Shown here: positions 1-10,699 of the stretch, in pieces
How positions within the stretch are numbered: position 1 is the stretch's first letter
Layout: every line of letters begins with the position of its first letter
From: Vigna angularis
Taxonomy: Eukaryota; Streptophyta; Magnoliopsida; Fabales; Fabaceae
Assembly: GCF_016808095.1 (NCBI RefSeq)
Contig: NC_068977.1
Coordinates: forward strand, 30,033,364-30,097,363
DNA length: 64,000 bases
Direction of reading: 5' to 3'
The notes under the pieces: generated by a model
The model's database searches: none
What the model was told of the DNA's origin: nothing
What the model saw: the letters and a program-made list of their open reading frames with translations, nothing else
Made by a program: the position numbers and the translations under genes

Positions 1-774
1 TTCTGTTTTTCCATTAAATATTTTCCTTTTTTTAAGATACTTGACTTCAAATATTACTAAATTATTTTTTATTTGATATAATCAAAAAATCCATGAAGAG
101 GAGTATAACAGAATAAAACATCTCTTAATTTTAAGAATTCATTTAGTGGACACAATATTGTAAAGAAGATGTGACATCATGAGATAAAAATATGATAGGA
201 TAAAACCAATATACTCAGGTGCAGGTAATTAAGATAATAAAATAACATAACTTAAGTTAAAATGACAGTTTATCAATATAATTGCGTAATAAACTATGAA
301 AATTATTAGAAATAACTTTAACTAAATTGTACAAAATCATATTTTATTTATATAATATTTTATATTATTAAAAATTATTCAAGATTTTAAACTTATAATT
401 AATATCTTAGAAATATTTCAACAATTATTGTTTAACTTATTATTCTAATAAACAATACAATTGAAATTTAAGTGTTATAATAACTATAAATAAAATATAT
501 AAAATAACATGTTCAATAAAAAAATATGATATATTATTATATAAAGTAATATTAAAAATTATAAAAAAAATATATTATTAATAGACGTACTTTTTAAAAA
601 ATTTATAAATGAATCATAAGTTCTGTAAAAGTTATATTATAATAACACTTTGACTCTGATGTCAAAGCAATTAAACTTTAAGCTTATCTATCATGTTTGA
701 TACAAAATCCGAAGCACCTTTGATGGTTGAAATTTGATCGTACATGTTAAAAGGACTAATCAAAGATGTAGTTG
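1..774. other. AT-rich intergenic DNA, no gene seen
   Basis: Very AT-rich sequence with no recognisable coding region or intact element. It is the left flank of the CACTA element and ends in the TTG target-site copy at 772-774. Confidence 0.6.
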
Positions 775-1029
775 CACTAGTGCAACAAGTGGAAATAGCA
801 CAGGTTATAATTGGTTATAGGCACCGGTTGGAGAATTGGTGCATAATCAGACGAGGTAAAAAGGCATAGATTTTATGCATCGGTTATGAACTGAGATCAA
901 AGTGATAAGATTATGTCTCGAATTTTTTTGTAACCGAGGTCGTAACACTTTTTTTAAATTTTTTTTTAATTTTAGGTAACACAGTTCAAGCAGGAGGATT
1001 TGGTGATTTGGTGATCGGAGATTCAAAAA

Positions 1030-1562
1030 AATGTCCAACTCCTCAGCTTTCATTCCATTGGGAAGCTTCCAATCAAAGTGATAAGTGCAAGTGTGAGTTC
1101 AACATTCATCAAACCAAATGTGATACCTGGGCATATTCTTCTTCCAGCACCAAATGGAATGAACTCAAAGTTATTCCCTTTGTAGTCAACATAGCTATCA
1201 ATGAATCTCTCTGGATAAAACCTCTCTGGGTCACTCTAATAGTTTCGATCTCTTCCAATAGCCCAGGCATTCACAATTACCTTGCTTTTGACTGGTATAT
1301 GATACCCATCAATCTCACACGTTTGTCCACATTCTCTTGGAAGTAAAAGAGGTGCTGGTGGGTGTAACCTCAAGGTCTCTTTGATAACTAACTTCAAATA
1401 TTTCATTTCATTGATGCAACTTTCATCAACCCTTCAATTCATCTTGAATACCTCTCTCACTTCGGCATGTGCTCTCTTCATCACCCTTGGATTCCTTATC
1501 ATCTCTGCCATTGCCCAATCTATGGTAGTTGCTGTTGTCTCACCTCCAGCAGCAAAGATATT
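1030..1562 (-). pseudogene. Cytochrome P450 (CYP71D-like) second-exon fragment, captured in a CACTA element
   Basis: The minus strand reads as the C-terminal exon of a plant CYP71-clan P450. From 5' to 3' it shows the I-helix oxygen-binding region (IFAAGGETTATTIDWAMAEM), the ExxR motif in [18 protein letters not shown], the PERF region ([13 protein letters not shown]) and the haem-cysteine signature [10 protein letters not shown]. The match starts at the exon boundary and stops near the C-terminus, ending in the [10 protein letters not shown] region. It is dead: a TGA stop at about 1434-1436 follows FKMN, a TAG at 1236-1238 replaces the Trp expected after RDRNY, and a small deletion near 1080 shifts the frame so that [17 protein letters not shown] continues in another frame. 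The first exon with its membrane anchor is absent. Membership in CYP71D (terpenoid or isoflavonoid-type oxygenases) is inferred from the wording of the motifs and is less certain than P450 identity. Confidence 0.85.
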
Positions 1563-1591
1563 CTACAAAAAATGTTCTCAAACAAGTCAGT

Positions 1592-1860
1592 ACTCAAATT
1601 GCAGAAACCAAACTAAAATCGCAGAAAACAGAGATGAAATCGTAGAAAACAGAGATGGTGAGGGAGATCGAGGAATTCTCGCTGCCGCCGCGTCCACCAT
1701 TGTTTCTCTCTCGCCGCTCAAATTGCAGCAACCAAACTGAAATCGTAGTAAACAGAGATGAAATCGCAGAAAACAGAGATGGTGAGGGAGATCGAGGAAT
1801 TCTCGCTGCCGCCGCGTCCTCGTCGTCGCCGCGTCCACCATCGTTTCTCTCTCGCCTGAA
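1592..1860 (-). repeat. Tandem duplication of about 130 bp of unidentified, exon-like captured sequence
   Basis: Two near-identical units lie at about 1595-1717 and 1720-1860. Both contain an AACAGAGATGGTGAGGGAGA stretch followed by a GC-rich GCTGCCGCCGCGTCC block, unlike the AT-rich surroundings. On the minus strand each starts with ATGGTGGACGCGGC and runs into a pyrimidine-rich tract, so it could be the first exon and intron start of a third captured gene. I do not recognise the product. Confidence 0.55.
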
Positions 1861-1923
1861 ACCACCGATCTCGTGGTTGTGTTGGCTGTGTGGGTGTCGT
1901 GACCGTCATCGTCGTGAGAGGAT

Positions 1924-2125
1924 CTACACTCGAGGACGGTTGGGGTCGTTGTCGCCCGTCGGAGATCTCGTCCACGGAGTGGGACTCGAGGACGAGGCCG
2001 CACTCGGAGCAGAGGATGTCGCCGGTGGAGTGGTCTGGGACGAGGCCGCACTCGGAGAAGACAATGTCGCCGGTGGAGTGGTCGGGGACGAGGCCGCAGT
2101 CGAAGCAGATGATGCCGCCATGGAA
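1924..2125 (-). pseudogene. TFIIB zinc-ribbon exon fragment with a triplicated 45-bp unit, captured in a CACTA element
   Basis: The minus-strand translation contains [15 protein letters not shown], the hallmark of the N-terminal zinc ribbon of plant general transcription factor IIB, which recruits RNA polymerase II. A short distance on, in another frame, [10 protein letters not shown] corresponds to the GDNDP segment that follows the ribbon in TFIIB, so a deletion and frameshift separate the two. Ahead of the last ribbon unit, a 15-residue unit of the form PDHSTGDI-(V/L)-x-SECGLV is repeated in tandem, with one Cys replaced by Phe in one copy. Only this one exon-sized piece is present; the cyclin-fold core is absent. 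It lies on the same strand as the P450 fragment. It is a pseudogene, although a fused transcript from the minus strand is possible. Confidence 0.75.
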
Positions 2126-2529
2126 TGGTCGGGGACGAGGCTGCACACGCGAGAAAGAAGGCAGTCTCACTAGGTTTTCTCAGATGAATTTGGGGGAAAG
2201 TTACCTCCTTTTGCACATATAAGAAAGGCTTTTATGCCTCAGTTCCACTTGCCCCGAGGCGGTAAAGGCTCTTATGCCTCGGTCTTTCTACCAACCGAGG
2301 CAGTATCTCTGCCACCAGAAAAAAGACTTAATTAATATAATATTTATGGGGTTTATGCTTCGGTTCACCCTGATAACCGAGACAGTATTTTCTTTAGACT
2401 TCGGTTACGTGACAACCGAGGCATATAGTGCTCTAAATATTACGAAACTGCCACCGTGTTTTTATACGCTTCGGTTTTGCTAGAACCGAGGTGTAATATG
2501 CGAGTTAAAATTACGATTTTTTACTAGTG

Positions 2530-3294
2530 TTGGATTGAATTTTGCAAATGGCTGAAATAGGAATAATTTCCCAATGAAATATGAATTAAACAGAATCCTC
2601 ATTTTAATATTACATTCAATTTTTCAATTCCATTTTTCTATAGTGAGTATTCTCAATTTAGTTTCACTTTATTTTAAAATAATTTATTATAATTTATTTT
2701 GTTAAATTTATGGTAATAGCATTATTATAATACCATATTTATTGTTGTCTTAATAAAATGGAAATTAAAAAAAGTAAAAAAAAATGGTGCATTACCTCGT
2801 AAATTTGTTATTAAAATTGATGAATTTGGATATTTATTGATTAGCATTTTAAAGGATTATGATTAGAGGCAGCACTTTAGAGGAAAAGATGTGCAAAGAG
2901 AGATAGAAGAAGATAAAATGTGAAGTGCGTCAGAATAGGGTTTCTTTTTGAAAGGTGGAGAGTCTCATTAGAACTTTTCTGAGGATACGTGCCTTAGTTT
3001 TTTGTGATCTTATTGCTTTTTTCTTGCATGATGAGATACCTCAATTCAACCACTTTTTCAGTGTAGAAAAAATGTCGTAATATCATGATTTTGGGGCACT
3101 TGTCCCGTCAAAAAAATTGCAAATGCGCGCCACATATTCATCATCACATTTTACAAGATCTCAAGTAGTGGAATATTTGAAGGTTTAATTTCAAAAATTT
3201 TGTATAAGGAAAGTTAATTGCATAATTAGGAATGATTATGTGATCGAAGAAGTCATATTAGATCATGCACAATACGATGGTAGTAGAAATAGAT
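2530..3294. other. Intergenic DNA, no gene seen
   Basis: AT-rich single-copy-looking sequence between two CACTA-type elements. No coding signal or element ends were recognised. Confidence 0.5.
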
Positions 3295-4291
3295 TAATTG
3301 TGCAAAAATAACGTATAACGTTACACGTTCAACGTCCAATCATTGAATAGCCAACATTAAAAGTGACCGGTGACATTTTTGTAAATAAATGCAATTATTA
3401 GACGTCGTTTAGAATTGTAATTCGATGTCAAATTTGTTATATTGAGTAAATTTTGCGAAAATGTTTGGCGCGAAGGTGAAAATGTATTTACGTATGATAT
3501 AAAACGTTGAATGCTCCAGTGTTAGATGTTAAAAAGTTACCGAATTCAATAAAAATTTGAGTGAGAAATTGAAAAATCATTCATTTTATCTTAGCGCGCG
3601 ATACCCTCTTCTCTACTCAAGCTTTTCTAGAACGAAGTATGACAACCATCACATGTAATCTTTCTTTCATTTGTTACAAATGCATGTTAATTAACTGCTT
3701 TAGGTATGATTTTCGTTTGTTTTGACCGATTATTTCCGTGTTCTTGTCCTTCATAGGCATATTCTGCTTTTTCTCTCACTTGTGGCAACACTTTATTCAG
3801 ACGAACCCACCTTTTCAAGGTTAGTTTTGGTTTTCGTTTTCGTTTTGAAGAACTTATTTGTTGAACTTGTTTGTTGTTTTTTTTCCTGAACTTGTTTGTT
3901 GTTGGTGTTTAGTTGAACCTGTTTGTTGTTGTTGTTTGGTTGAACCTGTTTGTTGTTGTTGTTTGGTTGAACCTGTTTGTTGTTGTTGTTTGATTGAACC
4001 TGTTTGTTGTTGATAGTACACTACACGTTCACTGTTCATGCTTTATAAAATACAAAAAACTGAAATTTGTTTTTTTTTTGTTTTTAAGGTCTTGTAGAGT
4101 TATAAAAAAGGATCACAATTAATTAAAAAGAAAATTGATTAACGTCGAATATTGAAAAAATTCGACGTTAATTTATTTTACATCGAATTGTTCTATGTTC
4201 GACGTCAATTTAACATCTCCCGATATGAAGTCGACTTCGAATTTGACGTGACTGAAAAACACCAATGTTATGCGCTATTTTTGTACTAGTG
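3295..4291. mobile_element. Decayed CACTA-like non-autonomous element
   Basis: The right end TTTTTGTACTAGTG (to 4291) is the inverted form of a CACTAGTACAAAAATAGCGC terminus. Near 3301 the sequence TGCAAAAATAACGTATAACG matches the same terminal region in direct orientation, but the CACTA bases there are mutated and no TSD is visible. The subterminal motif is ACGTCGAA/TTCGACGT, seen at 4140-4240 and in altered form at 3400-3440. The interior holds a GTT-rich minisatellite. I see no transposase. Confidence 0.5.
3885..4010. repeat. 27-bp minisatellite rich in GTT
   Basis: About four to five copies of a 27-bp unit combining TTGAACCTG with a run of TTGTTG repeats. On the minus strand it translates as repeated QQQQTGSTK, which is a low-complexity reading and not a gene. 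Confidence 0.85.
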
Positions 4292-4354
4292 TCTTTTAAC
4301 ACCGTCACAAACTTGGTTTAGATATTTATTTCGAAAAAGGTTTTTGTTGAGAAA

Positions 4355-5163
4355 AATTCCACAAGAAAATTGTGTTCTACATAAAGATATCCTTTATTTA
4401 AGTTTATTCAGGAATTAAAATATTATAATTTTTTAGTAAGATATTTGTCGATAAATTTTATCTACAAGTCTTAAAATTTGTTAATAATTACCAATTAGCA
4501 TAAATTTGTCGATAAATTGGTCAATATATATCTTTTGGTAATTATCAACAAATTTTGATCATCAACAAAAATTATGATTGAATTCCTCATCTTTTTTCTT
4601 CTCTTCCTTTTCTTTTTCCATTTTTGTCTTTTTTTCTCCTCCTCTTCTTCTTCCTTTTAATTTTTTCTTCTCCTCCTCCTTATCCTAAAACTTTGGCCGC
4701 CACCATCATCAAACCTTCGCATTGTCGTCAAGGCTTGTTATATTATTACGCTACCAAATCATCGTCGCACTTTTGCTATTGCCATCCAGCTCCAAGTTCT
4801 CCTTTTCCTCTTATTCTTCGTTTTGCACTCTTATTCTTCTAACTCATCTTCTTTTAATATATAAAAAATATCATTAAACTTGATGAAAAATTTATTACTC
4901 AATTTACTAATGAAAAACTTTGTTGATAATAAAAGTTACAAGCTATTAAGAAATTAGTCGTCAAACAAATTACCAACAAAGTATTAATCGATAATGTAAC
5001 CTATAAATTACTAAGATATCTTATTGATAAATTTTACTGACATATTTATTATCAACAAAATTATTCATTAACAATTTAAAATTTGTCAATAAAATTTTTA
5101 GATAAATTTAAATTTACCAACATATTTAATTCGGTCATTACTAAAAAAATATTCTTGTAATAA
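4355..5163. mobile_element. Decayed CACTA-like element, TTGTTGATAA subterminal type
   Basis: The left end CCACAAGAAAATTGTG and the right end AAAAATATTCTTGTAATAA look like eroded forms of the inverted pair CACTACAAGAA/TTCTTGTAGTG. Between them both flanks carry many copies of a ttrtygataaat/aatttaccaacaa motif in both orientations (4445-4570 and 4870-5130). The middle (4600-4850) is a CT-rich block with no convincing gene. The ends are approximate. Confidence 0.45.
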
Positions 5164-6784
5164 AACTTGTAAAAAAAATTCATTTTTCCAAACTTATAAA
5201 TTGACATGGAATTATATATCAAAAAGTAGACGGCAATAAAATTTTATTCAATTCTTATATGAAATTTTTTGTTGGGAAAATTTTTTTGATGTATAATTTC
5301 AGTAGCACTTTTATATTAACAAAGTTAAAATGTTTACTTGAACAAAATAATAAGAAAGTAACATTGGAAGCATCCAAATTACTTGGAATATTGCCCCAAA
5401 TTTGGTCTTTTTCTTTAATTGTGAACGGTGAAGAAAGAAAAGTATGAAAATATGGCAACTATATCAAAGTGGCTTGTTATGACATCTTAAAATTTATAAT
5501 ATAATACACTTTAAATATAATATATTAAAATATACTATCTTTTTTTTACAATTTAAACATTTTGTTATTTTTTAGACGACCAACTATAAAATAAAAATTT
5601 AAAAAGAAAAAAGTTAAAATTTTTAATTATTAAACAACAGAGGTAAAACGAGCTTACCTCTTACTATTGAAATAGATAAAGTAGAGATTAATTTTTTTTT
5701 TCATGAGTGTGTAACAAAGATAACATATAAATAAATATATCCAATCGCATATAAAATCATGATACTATTATATGTTATATACATAGATGGTTTCTATAGA
5801 TGTTTTCTGAAAAACACATACTATATATGTTATATACATATTAGCATCTTAGCATTTAAGCATCTCAAGTCTCCACACCTCAACTTTACAGATCAAGTTA
5901 AGTTTAAGATGTCTAATATCTAAAACTCTATACTTTCCAAATTCAAATAAACTCACCATAGTTTCTCACTTGAGGTTTAGTTTACATAATTTAAGCACTC
6001 TTTGATATTAGGATATTTATTTATTTAATGTTGGTTTCACACACTAAATTTATGATTTTAATGAAATATATTTCATATATGTATATCTTTCGTAATCATT
6101 CTACTTATTTTTTTATCATACCGTGAAAATCATAATATTTTATTATTATATTAAACAATACAATTAAGAAAAATTATATATTAAAAAGTTAATTTGAGTT
6201 ATCTATTTTTGTTTATGCGCAAAATACCTTATTGTTTTCTTCTTTATTTTTATTTGAGTGAAATATCTATTGCAGGAACCACAAATTATTTACTTTCGAG
6301 AAAATATAATTGAAATCAAACAAAAATATTCATGAACGAGGAATGCGTTATTTAAGTGGTAATATCTTAAAGATGAAAGATTTGACTTGCATTCGAGTGA
6401 AATAATCTTGTTTTAATAAAAATATCAAATAGAAGGTATTTATGTAGTGTAAAGAATTAGAAATTGACCTTTTAAAGGTGACAGTAGTTTAAAATGATTA
6501 AGATTTGACTATTTTAAATTAAAAAGTTTTACTATGAATAGTTTTATTATGAACGAGTTTCATAATTTTAAAATATATTATTTCTCTAAAAATTTATTTT
6601 TTAGAATTCTCTATTTTCTCTCTAGGAGTTTTCATCCTCTATTCCTTTTATTGAAGAACCAAGATCATAGGATTAATCCTTGTAGTGAGCTTTTCAATTT
6701 GGATCGATCAATTTCTTGTTTAAGTAAGTTGAGTTTCAACTCCTTTTCTTTAGTTTTTTCTTATATCAGTTGCATATGGACCCT
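5164..6784. other. AT-rich intergenic DNA
   Basis: No gene recognised. A stretch at about 6330-6400 has weak resemblance to a tRNA-derived SINE head; otherwise nothing stands out. Confidence 0.5.
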
Positions 6785-7795
6785 TGATAATGTTAATTTT
6801 TATCATTATCTGAGTTACATTTTAGTGACAAAATTATGTCTCATTTAACTTATTACATGCTTAAATCCTCACTTTTATCTTCCTTTTGTAAATAATCTTA
6901 TTTTGGACTACACTTGTGTAAATGTAACTCTAATCCCCTCCTTTTGTATATATTTTGGTGTTAGGAAGATCCTCCGTTATATTGAAGAACCTTGGTGACC
7001 CATAGAACCATGAAGGTTAGCGTTGAGCGTTGAGCACTAAAGCCCTGACATTGAGCGGTGACTTTACTGATGTGTTAAAATGCTCTATTTAATAAAGTTC
7101 TCTCGAAGGAAATTGGATCTTTGGTGGCTTGGAGACACAATTTCACTCTTTGGAGCTCATGGAGGCTGCTTCGGGCTTGTAGGAACATCTTCTTCTTCCT
7201 CTTCCATATAAATGCTAATTTCTTGTTTCTACTCTTAATGTTTGCTTAAAATTGGGACGTGGATAGCTTGATTTGCATATTTGCTAGGTTTTGGGAAGAA
7301 TCTAGTGAACCTTAAGCTTGAAAGAAGAGATCTAGTGGGGACTTATATCTAAGGATGGAACATGACTCACTAGTTGTCTTAATCCTTAGGTCTTGAACCA
7401 GGTTTGTTGATTAAGTGATCAAGGGATTGACGCTTCATGAGGGAACCTAGGGTCTTCCACATAAGGGATTAGGGCTAGAGTGTTTTAGTGGGTTGATGTT
7501 AGTGTTTGATAGAGAGGAGATAAGTTTGTCTACGCATGAGAGTGAAGTCGACGAATTCCATCCTTAACATGTCATTCCATTCCATTCCTCACCCTGCCAT
7601 TTCGTAAGTGCCTCAAACTATCAAAGTCCACTTTTTAATTCTTTTTAATTTATATTCTTGCACATATTCTTGTATTCGTTAGTCTAGATGAGTTACTACG
7701 ATTCTTTAGTATCACACAAGTCTCTTGGAAAACTCTACTTGATTTTACTATGTTTTATTATTTAAAGATTGGGTGCACTTGTCCAAGAGTTAACA
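6785..7795 (-). mobile_element. Solo-LTR-like element, TTTGGCAAGTG family, reverse orientation
   Basis: Read on the minus strand it begins TGTTAACTCTTGGACAAGTG, continues with a CCAAGAGACTTGTG block, and ends with an ATTATCA terminus (TGATAATG at 6785 on the plus strand). These blocks align in order with the copies at 15552 and 57507. The shared internal block TCCATGAGCTCC is present near 7160, and GGAGGATCTTCCTAA near 6970. No matching 5-bp TSD is visible (ACCCT against TCTTC), so its flanks may have been rearranged or the ends may be slightly misplaced. There is no coding capacity. Confidence 0.65.
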
Positions 7796-8755
7796 TCTTC
7801 TCTTAGATTGCATGTGTCTTTTTAGTCATCAATTTGAGTAACTATAATATAATTAAATTTGCTAATAAAAAAATTTATTCTTCGTAAATAAAATTTAATT
7901 ATTACCTTAAAAATCAAATAGATATTTTAAGAGAATTTGAAATAAAATATTATTTTAATAGTAAAATATATTCCTTCAATTTTTAATTTTTTTCTTAAAT
8001 TTAAATTTCAAATTTTTAATAGTATTTGTCACTATGAATGATTCGTTGTATATAGACATATTATATTTAATATGGTCTTCAAATCATATAGGTTTAATTG
8101 AAAGTCAGTTGTTCAATCTGTTTCACCCATAAAATTATTTTTACATTCAATCAATACAAATTTGATTAAATTCGTGGTTTGAATGGTTCATTCAAATTTA
8201 ATTAGTCCTTTTTTAAAGGAAAAAAAAACTCAAAATGATATTTTAAGAGTTTATTCTTTCTTCTTTTTCACTCGTGTGACATTCTATGGATACATTTGGT
8301 GAAATAATATATAGTAAACAATCTTTGCCAAGTGCAATGCTAATTCTCTTATGTTCATCTTTTCCGACTATAGTATATATTACGATTTTTGGTGAGATGA
8401 TTGTCTTCTCCAATGATGTTTCCTTTTATTATTAACTTCTATTTTCTTCCATTTCTGTGTGACTACTTATTTCATTTTTCAATTGTTTGGTTTCTCTTTT
8501 TTATGATATGTTCATAGTTAAAGATGTTAATTTGACTTATAATTTATGGGTCCCTCTTTCACTAATTGTTTCATTTTTTATGATGTTTCTCCTTGTTAAG
8601 TGATTTCTATGATATATTCATAATTATAAAGGTTAATTTGACTTATAATTCATGGGTCAATCTTTATATTCTTCTAAATAACAATTTAAAAGTACATCAA
8701 ATGAAAACTTGGTTTGACTCCATTACAAGATCCTAATTAAGTTCTAAATACAAGA
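7796..8755. other. AT-rich intergenic DNA
   Basis: No gene or intact element recognised. Two imperfect copies of a segment containing GTTAATTTGACTTATAATT occur near 8527-8550 and 8630-8655. Confidence 0.45.
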
Positions 8756-9310
8756 CTTTTAGCTTGAATCAAAGTTCAAGTCGAGTTGATCCGTGCCGAA
8801 TATTGATCGAGTCAGTTTGGATTAAAGGTCGAAACAAGTAAGCTCGACTCAAAGACCGAACTAAGTTGACCTAATCAAAGGTTCAAACCAATCATAACTG
8901 ACTCAACTCGATCTTTAGGTTAAGTCCCTCAACGTTAGCAAACTAGACTCGGTTCACCTTCAACTTGGGTTTACATGGGTCAACCTTCAACCCTAACCGG
9001 CTTGACTCGATCTTTAGGTTAGCTCTTTCAGCCTGGACCAACTAGACTCGATTTGACCAAGGTTAACTTGACTCAACTTTTGACTTATACTCACTCAAGT
9101 CAACCTTTGATCCAAGTTAACACAACTCGTCATTCTACTCAAGATGATTTAACTCGACCTTTGATCCTTTCGATCGAGCTACTTGAGTTGAACCTTTAGT
9201 CTAAACTAGCTTAGTTGAACATTTGATCCAGAATCACTTAACTCGACTTTATATTTGAGTTAATTAGGTTTTATCTTCAACCTAAATTGAACCCGTTCAA
9301 CTTGACCTTC
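8756..9310. repeat. Degenerate short-period repeat rich in TTGACTC/CAACTCGA
   Basis: About 550 bp in which the words CTCGACT, CAACCTTTGATCC, GAGTTGA and TTGACTTGACTC recur every 20-45 bases with heavy drift and in both orientations. It looks like an old tandem or satellite-like array. It contains many TTGAC (W-box core) sequences, but only because that is part of the repeat. Confidence 0.6.
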
Positions 9311-9779
9311 CATATAATGTAATATACATATAATTATTTTAAAAATATCATTACATTTTAAGTTATAATAATTCTCTCAAAACCAATTTAGTATTTTAAT
9401 ATTATAGTAAATTTGAGAGTAATAATAATTGATTATAATGAATTTTTTATTTCGTAAATTACATAGAGATCAGTTTATTCAATAATCAATGATAACAAAG
9501 CCATGAAGGTGATTAAGGACATATATAATGTTTTCTCAAGTCAAGTAACAAGAATTAAGTTATCCTAAGTTATCCAAAAATGTAAATAGCGAACAATGAT
9601 TTTAGATGGAGAAGGAAAAGTAACGAGAACGAAGTTAGAGGAAAAAGAAAGAATAATGCGAATGAAGTTAAAGGAAAAAGGAAGTGTAAACTAAGAACAA
9701 CTTCTTCACATAGTTACATAAGTCACATACAAAACAATATCTTCATGTGATGTGTAGAAAATGAAGGGACAAAAGAGTA

Positions 9780-10200
9780 ATTTGGTGAACGACACATTAA
9801 AAAAATGGTAAGTTAAATAAAATAATATTTAAAAAAATGTAAAGAAATGTAGAAAGGTTATTAAAAAATGTAAAGAAAATCTAACCTTTCTACGACACAA
9901 TCTAACCTTTCTACATTTCTTTACAATCTAAAAATGTAAGTTAAATTATTTTCTACAATCTAACCTTTCTACAACACAATCTAACCTTTCTACATATATG
10001 TAAAACAACTTTTACATATATGCCACTAAATTATTTTTGTAAATAATTTTAAAAAAATGTAAAGAAATGTAAAAAGTAGGAAATAATTTAGTGACATATA
10101 TGTAAAAGGTGACATAATGATAGTCGGACACGCAGTTCCCACATAAGGTGGTCGAAAAAACTTTTACATATATGCCACTAAATTATTTCCTACTTTTTAA
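9780..10200. repeat. Complex inverted and direct repeat block (foldback-like)
   Basis: The segment at about 10065-10110, reading AAAAAGTAGGAAATAATTTAGTG and on through ACATATATGTAAAAG, recurs inverted at about 10158-10200. A partial third copy lies at 9995-10035. Separately, the phrase ACAATCTAACCTTTCTAC is directly repeated four times between 9885 and 10000, with its complement (GTAGAAAGGTTA) at 9848. This could be a nested foldback or MITE cluster; no TSD is assigned. Confidence 0.65.
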
Positions 10201-10416
10201 TCACACTTCTTATTTCAACTTTTAGCTCTATCTTAAAAATCAATTATTGCATTATTTAATACTTTTTAATTCAATATTCTTTTCTCCTATTTTGTTTTCA
10301 AAAAGATGTACATTATTTTAACATGATTTAATACCTCTTTATACATATCAAAATGGATAAAATGTATAATCTTTAAAATATTTTTAAATAAGAATCTTAT
10401 CAAATAAGTTGGTTAA

Positions 10417-10421
<5 letters not shown>

Positions 10422-10466
<45 letters not shown>
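10422..10466. repeat. (TA)n microsatellite
   Basis: About 45 bp of uninterrupted TA dinucleotide. Confidence 0.97.
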
Positions 10467-10469
<3 letters not shown>

Positions 10470-10630
10470 TATAATATTTTTTCTTTATAAAATATATAAT
10501 CCCTTAATTAGAGAGGGTAAGTAGAAATAATATTTATTTTATGAGAATTGTTGTATAAATGTTTATGTGTACTTTAAATAAGTATTTTTAGAAATATTGG
10601 AAGTCTTACTCCGATTAGAGATAAAACTAA

Positions 10631-10633
<3 letters not shown>

Positions 10634-10696
<63 letters not shown>
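10634..10696. repeat. (TA)n microsatellite
   Basis: About 63 bp of TA dinucleotide. Confidence 0.97.

Positions 10697-10699
<3 letters not shown>

Larger units (their letters stand above)
775..2529. mobile_element. Non-autonomous CACTA (En/Spm) transposon carrying host gene fragments
   Basis: The left end reads CACTAGTGCAACAAGTGG and the right end reads TTTTTTACTAGTG, which are inverted copies beginning CACTAGT. The 3-bp direct repeat TTG lies outside both ends (772-774 and 2530-2532), matching the 3-bp TSD of CACTA elements. Subterminal DNA is full of the motif AACCGAGG and its complement, for example at 2230-2490, often as short inverted pairs of the form CCTCGGTT...AACCGAGG; in this superfamily such motifs bind the element-encoded transposase. 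No transposase is encoded. The interior (about 1030-2170) carries, all on the minus strand, a TFIIB zinc-ribbon fragment, a duplicated unidentified fragment and a cytochrome P450 exon fragment. It is therefore a gene-capturing (Pack-type) CACTA element of about 1.75 kb. Confidence 0.88.

Noticed and set aside
3854..4039. A QQQQTGSTK repeat protein on the minus strand
   Set aside because: It is a 27-bp minisatellite in a decayed transposon, with no start context or conserved sequence.
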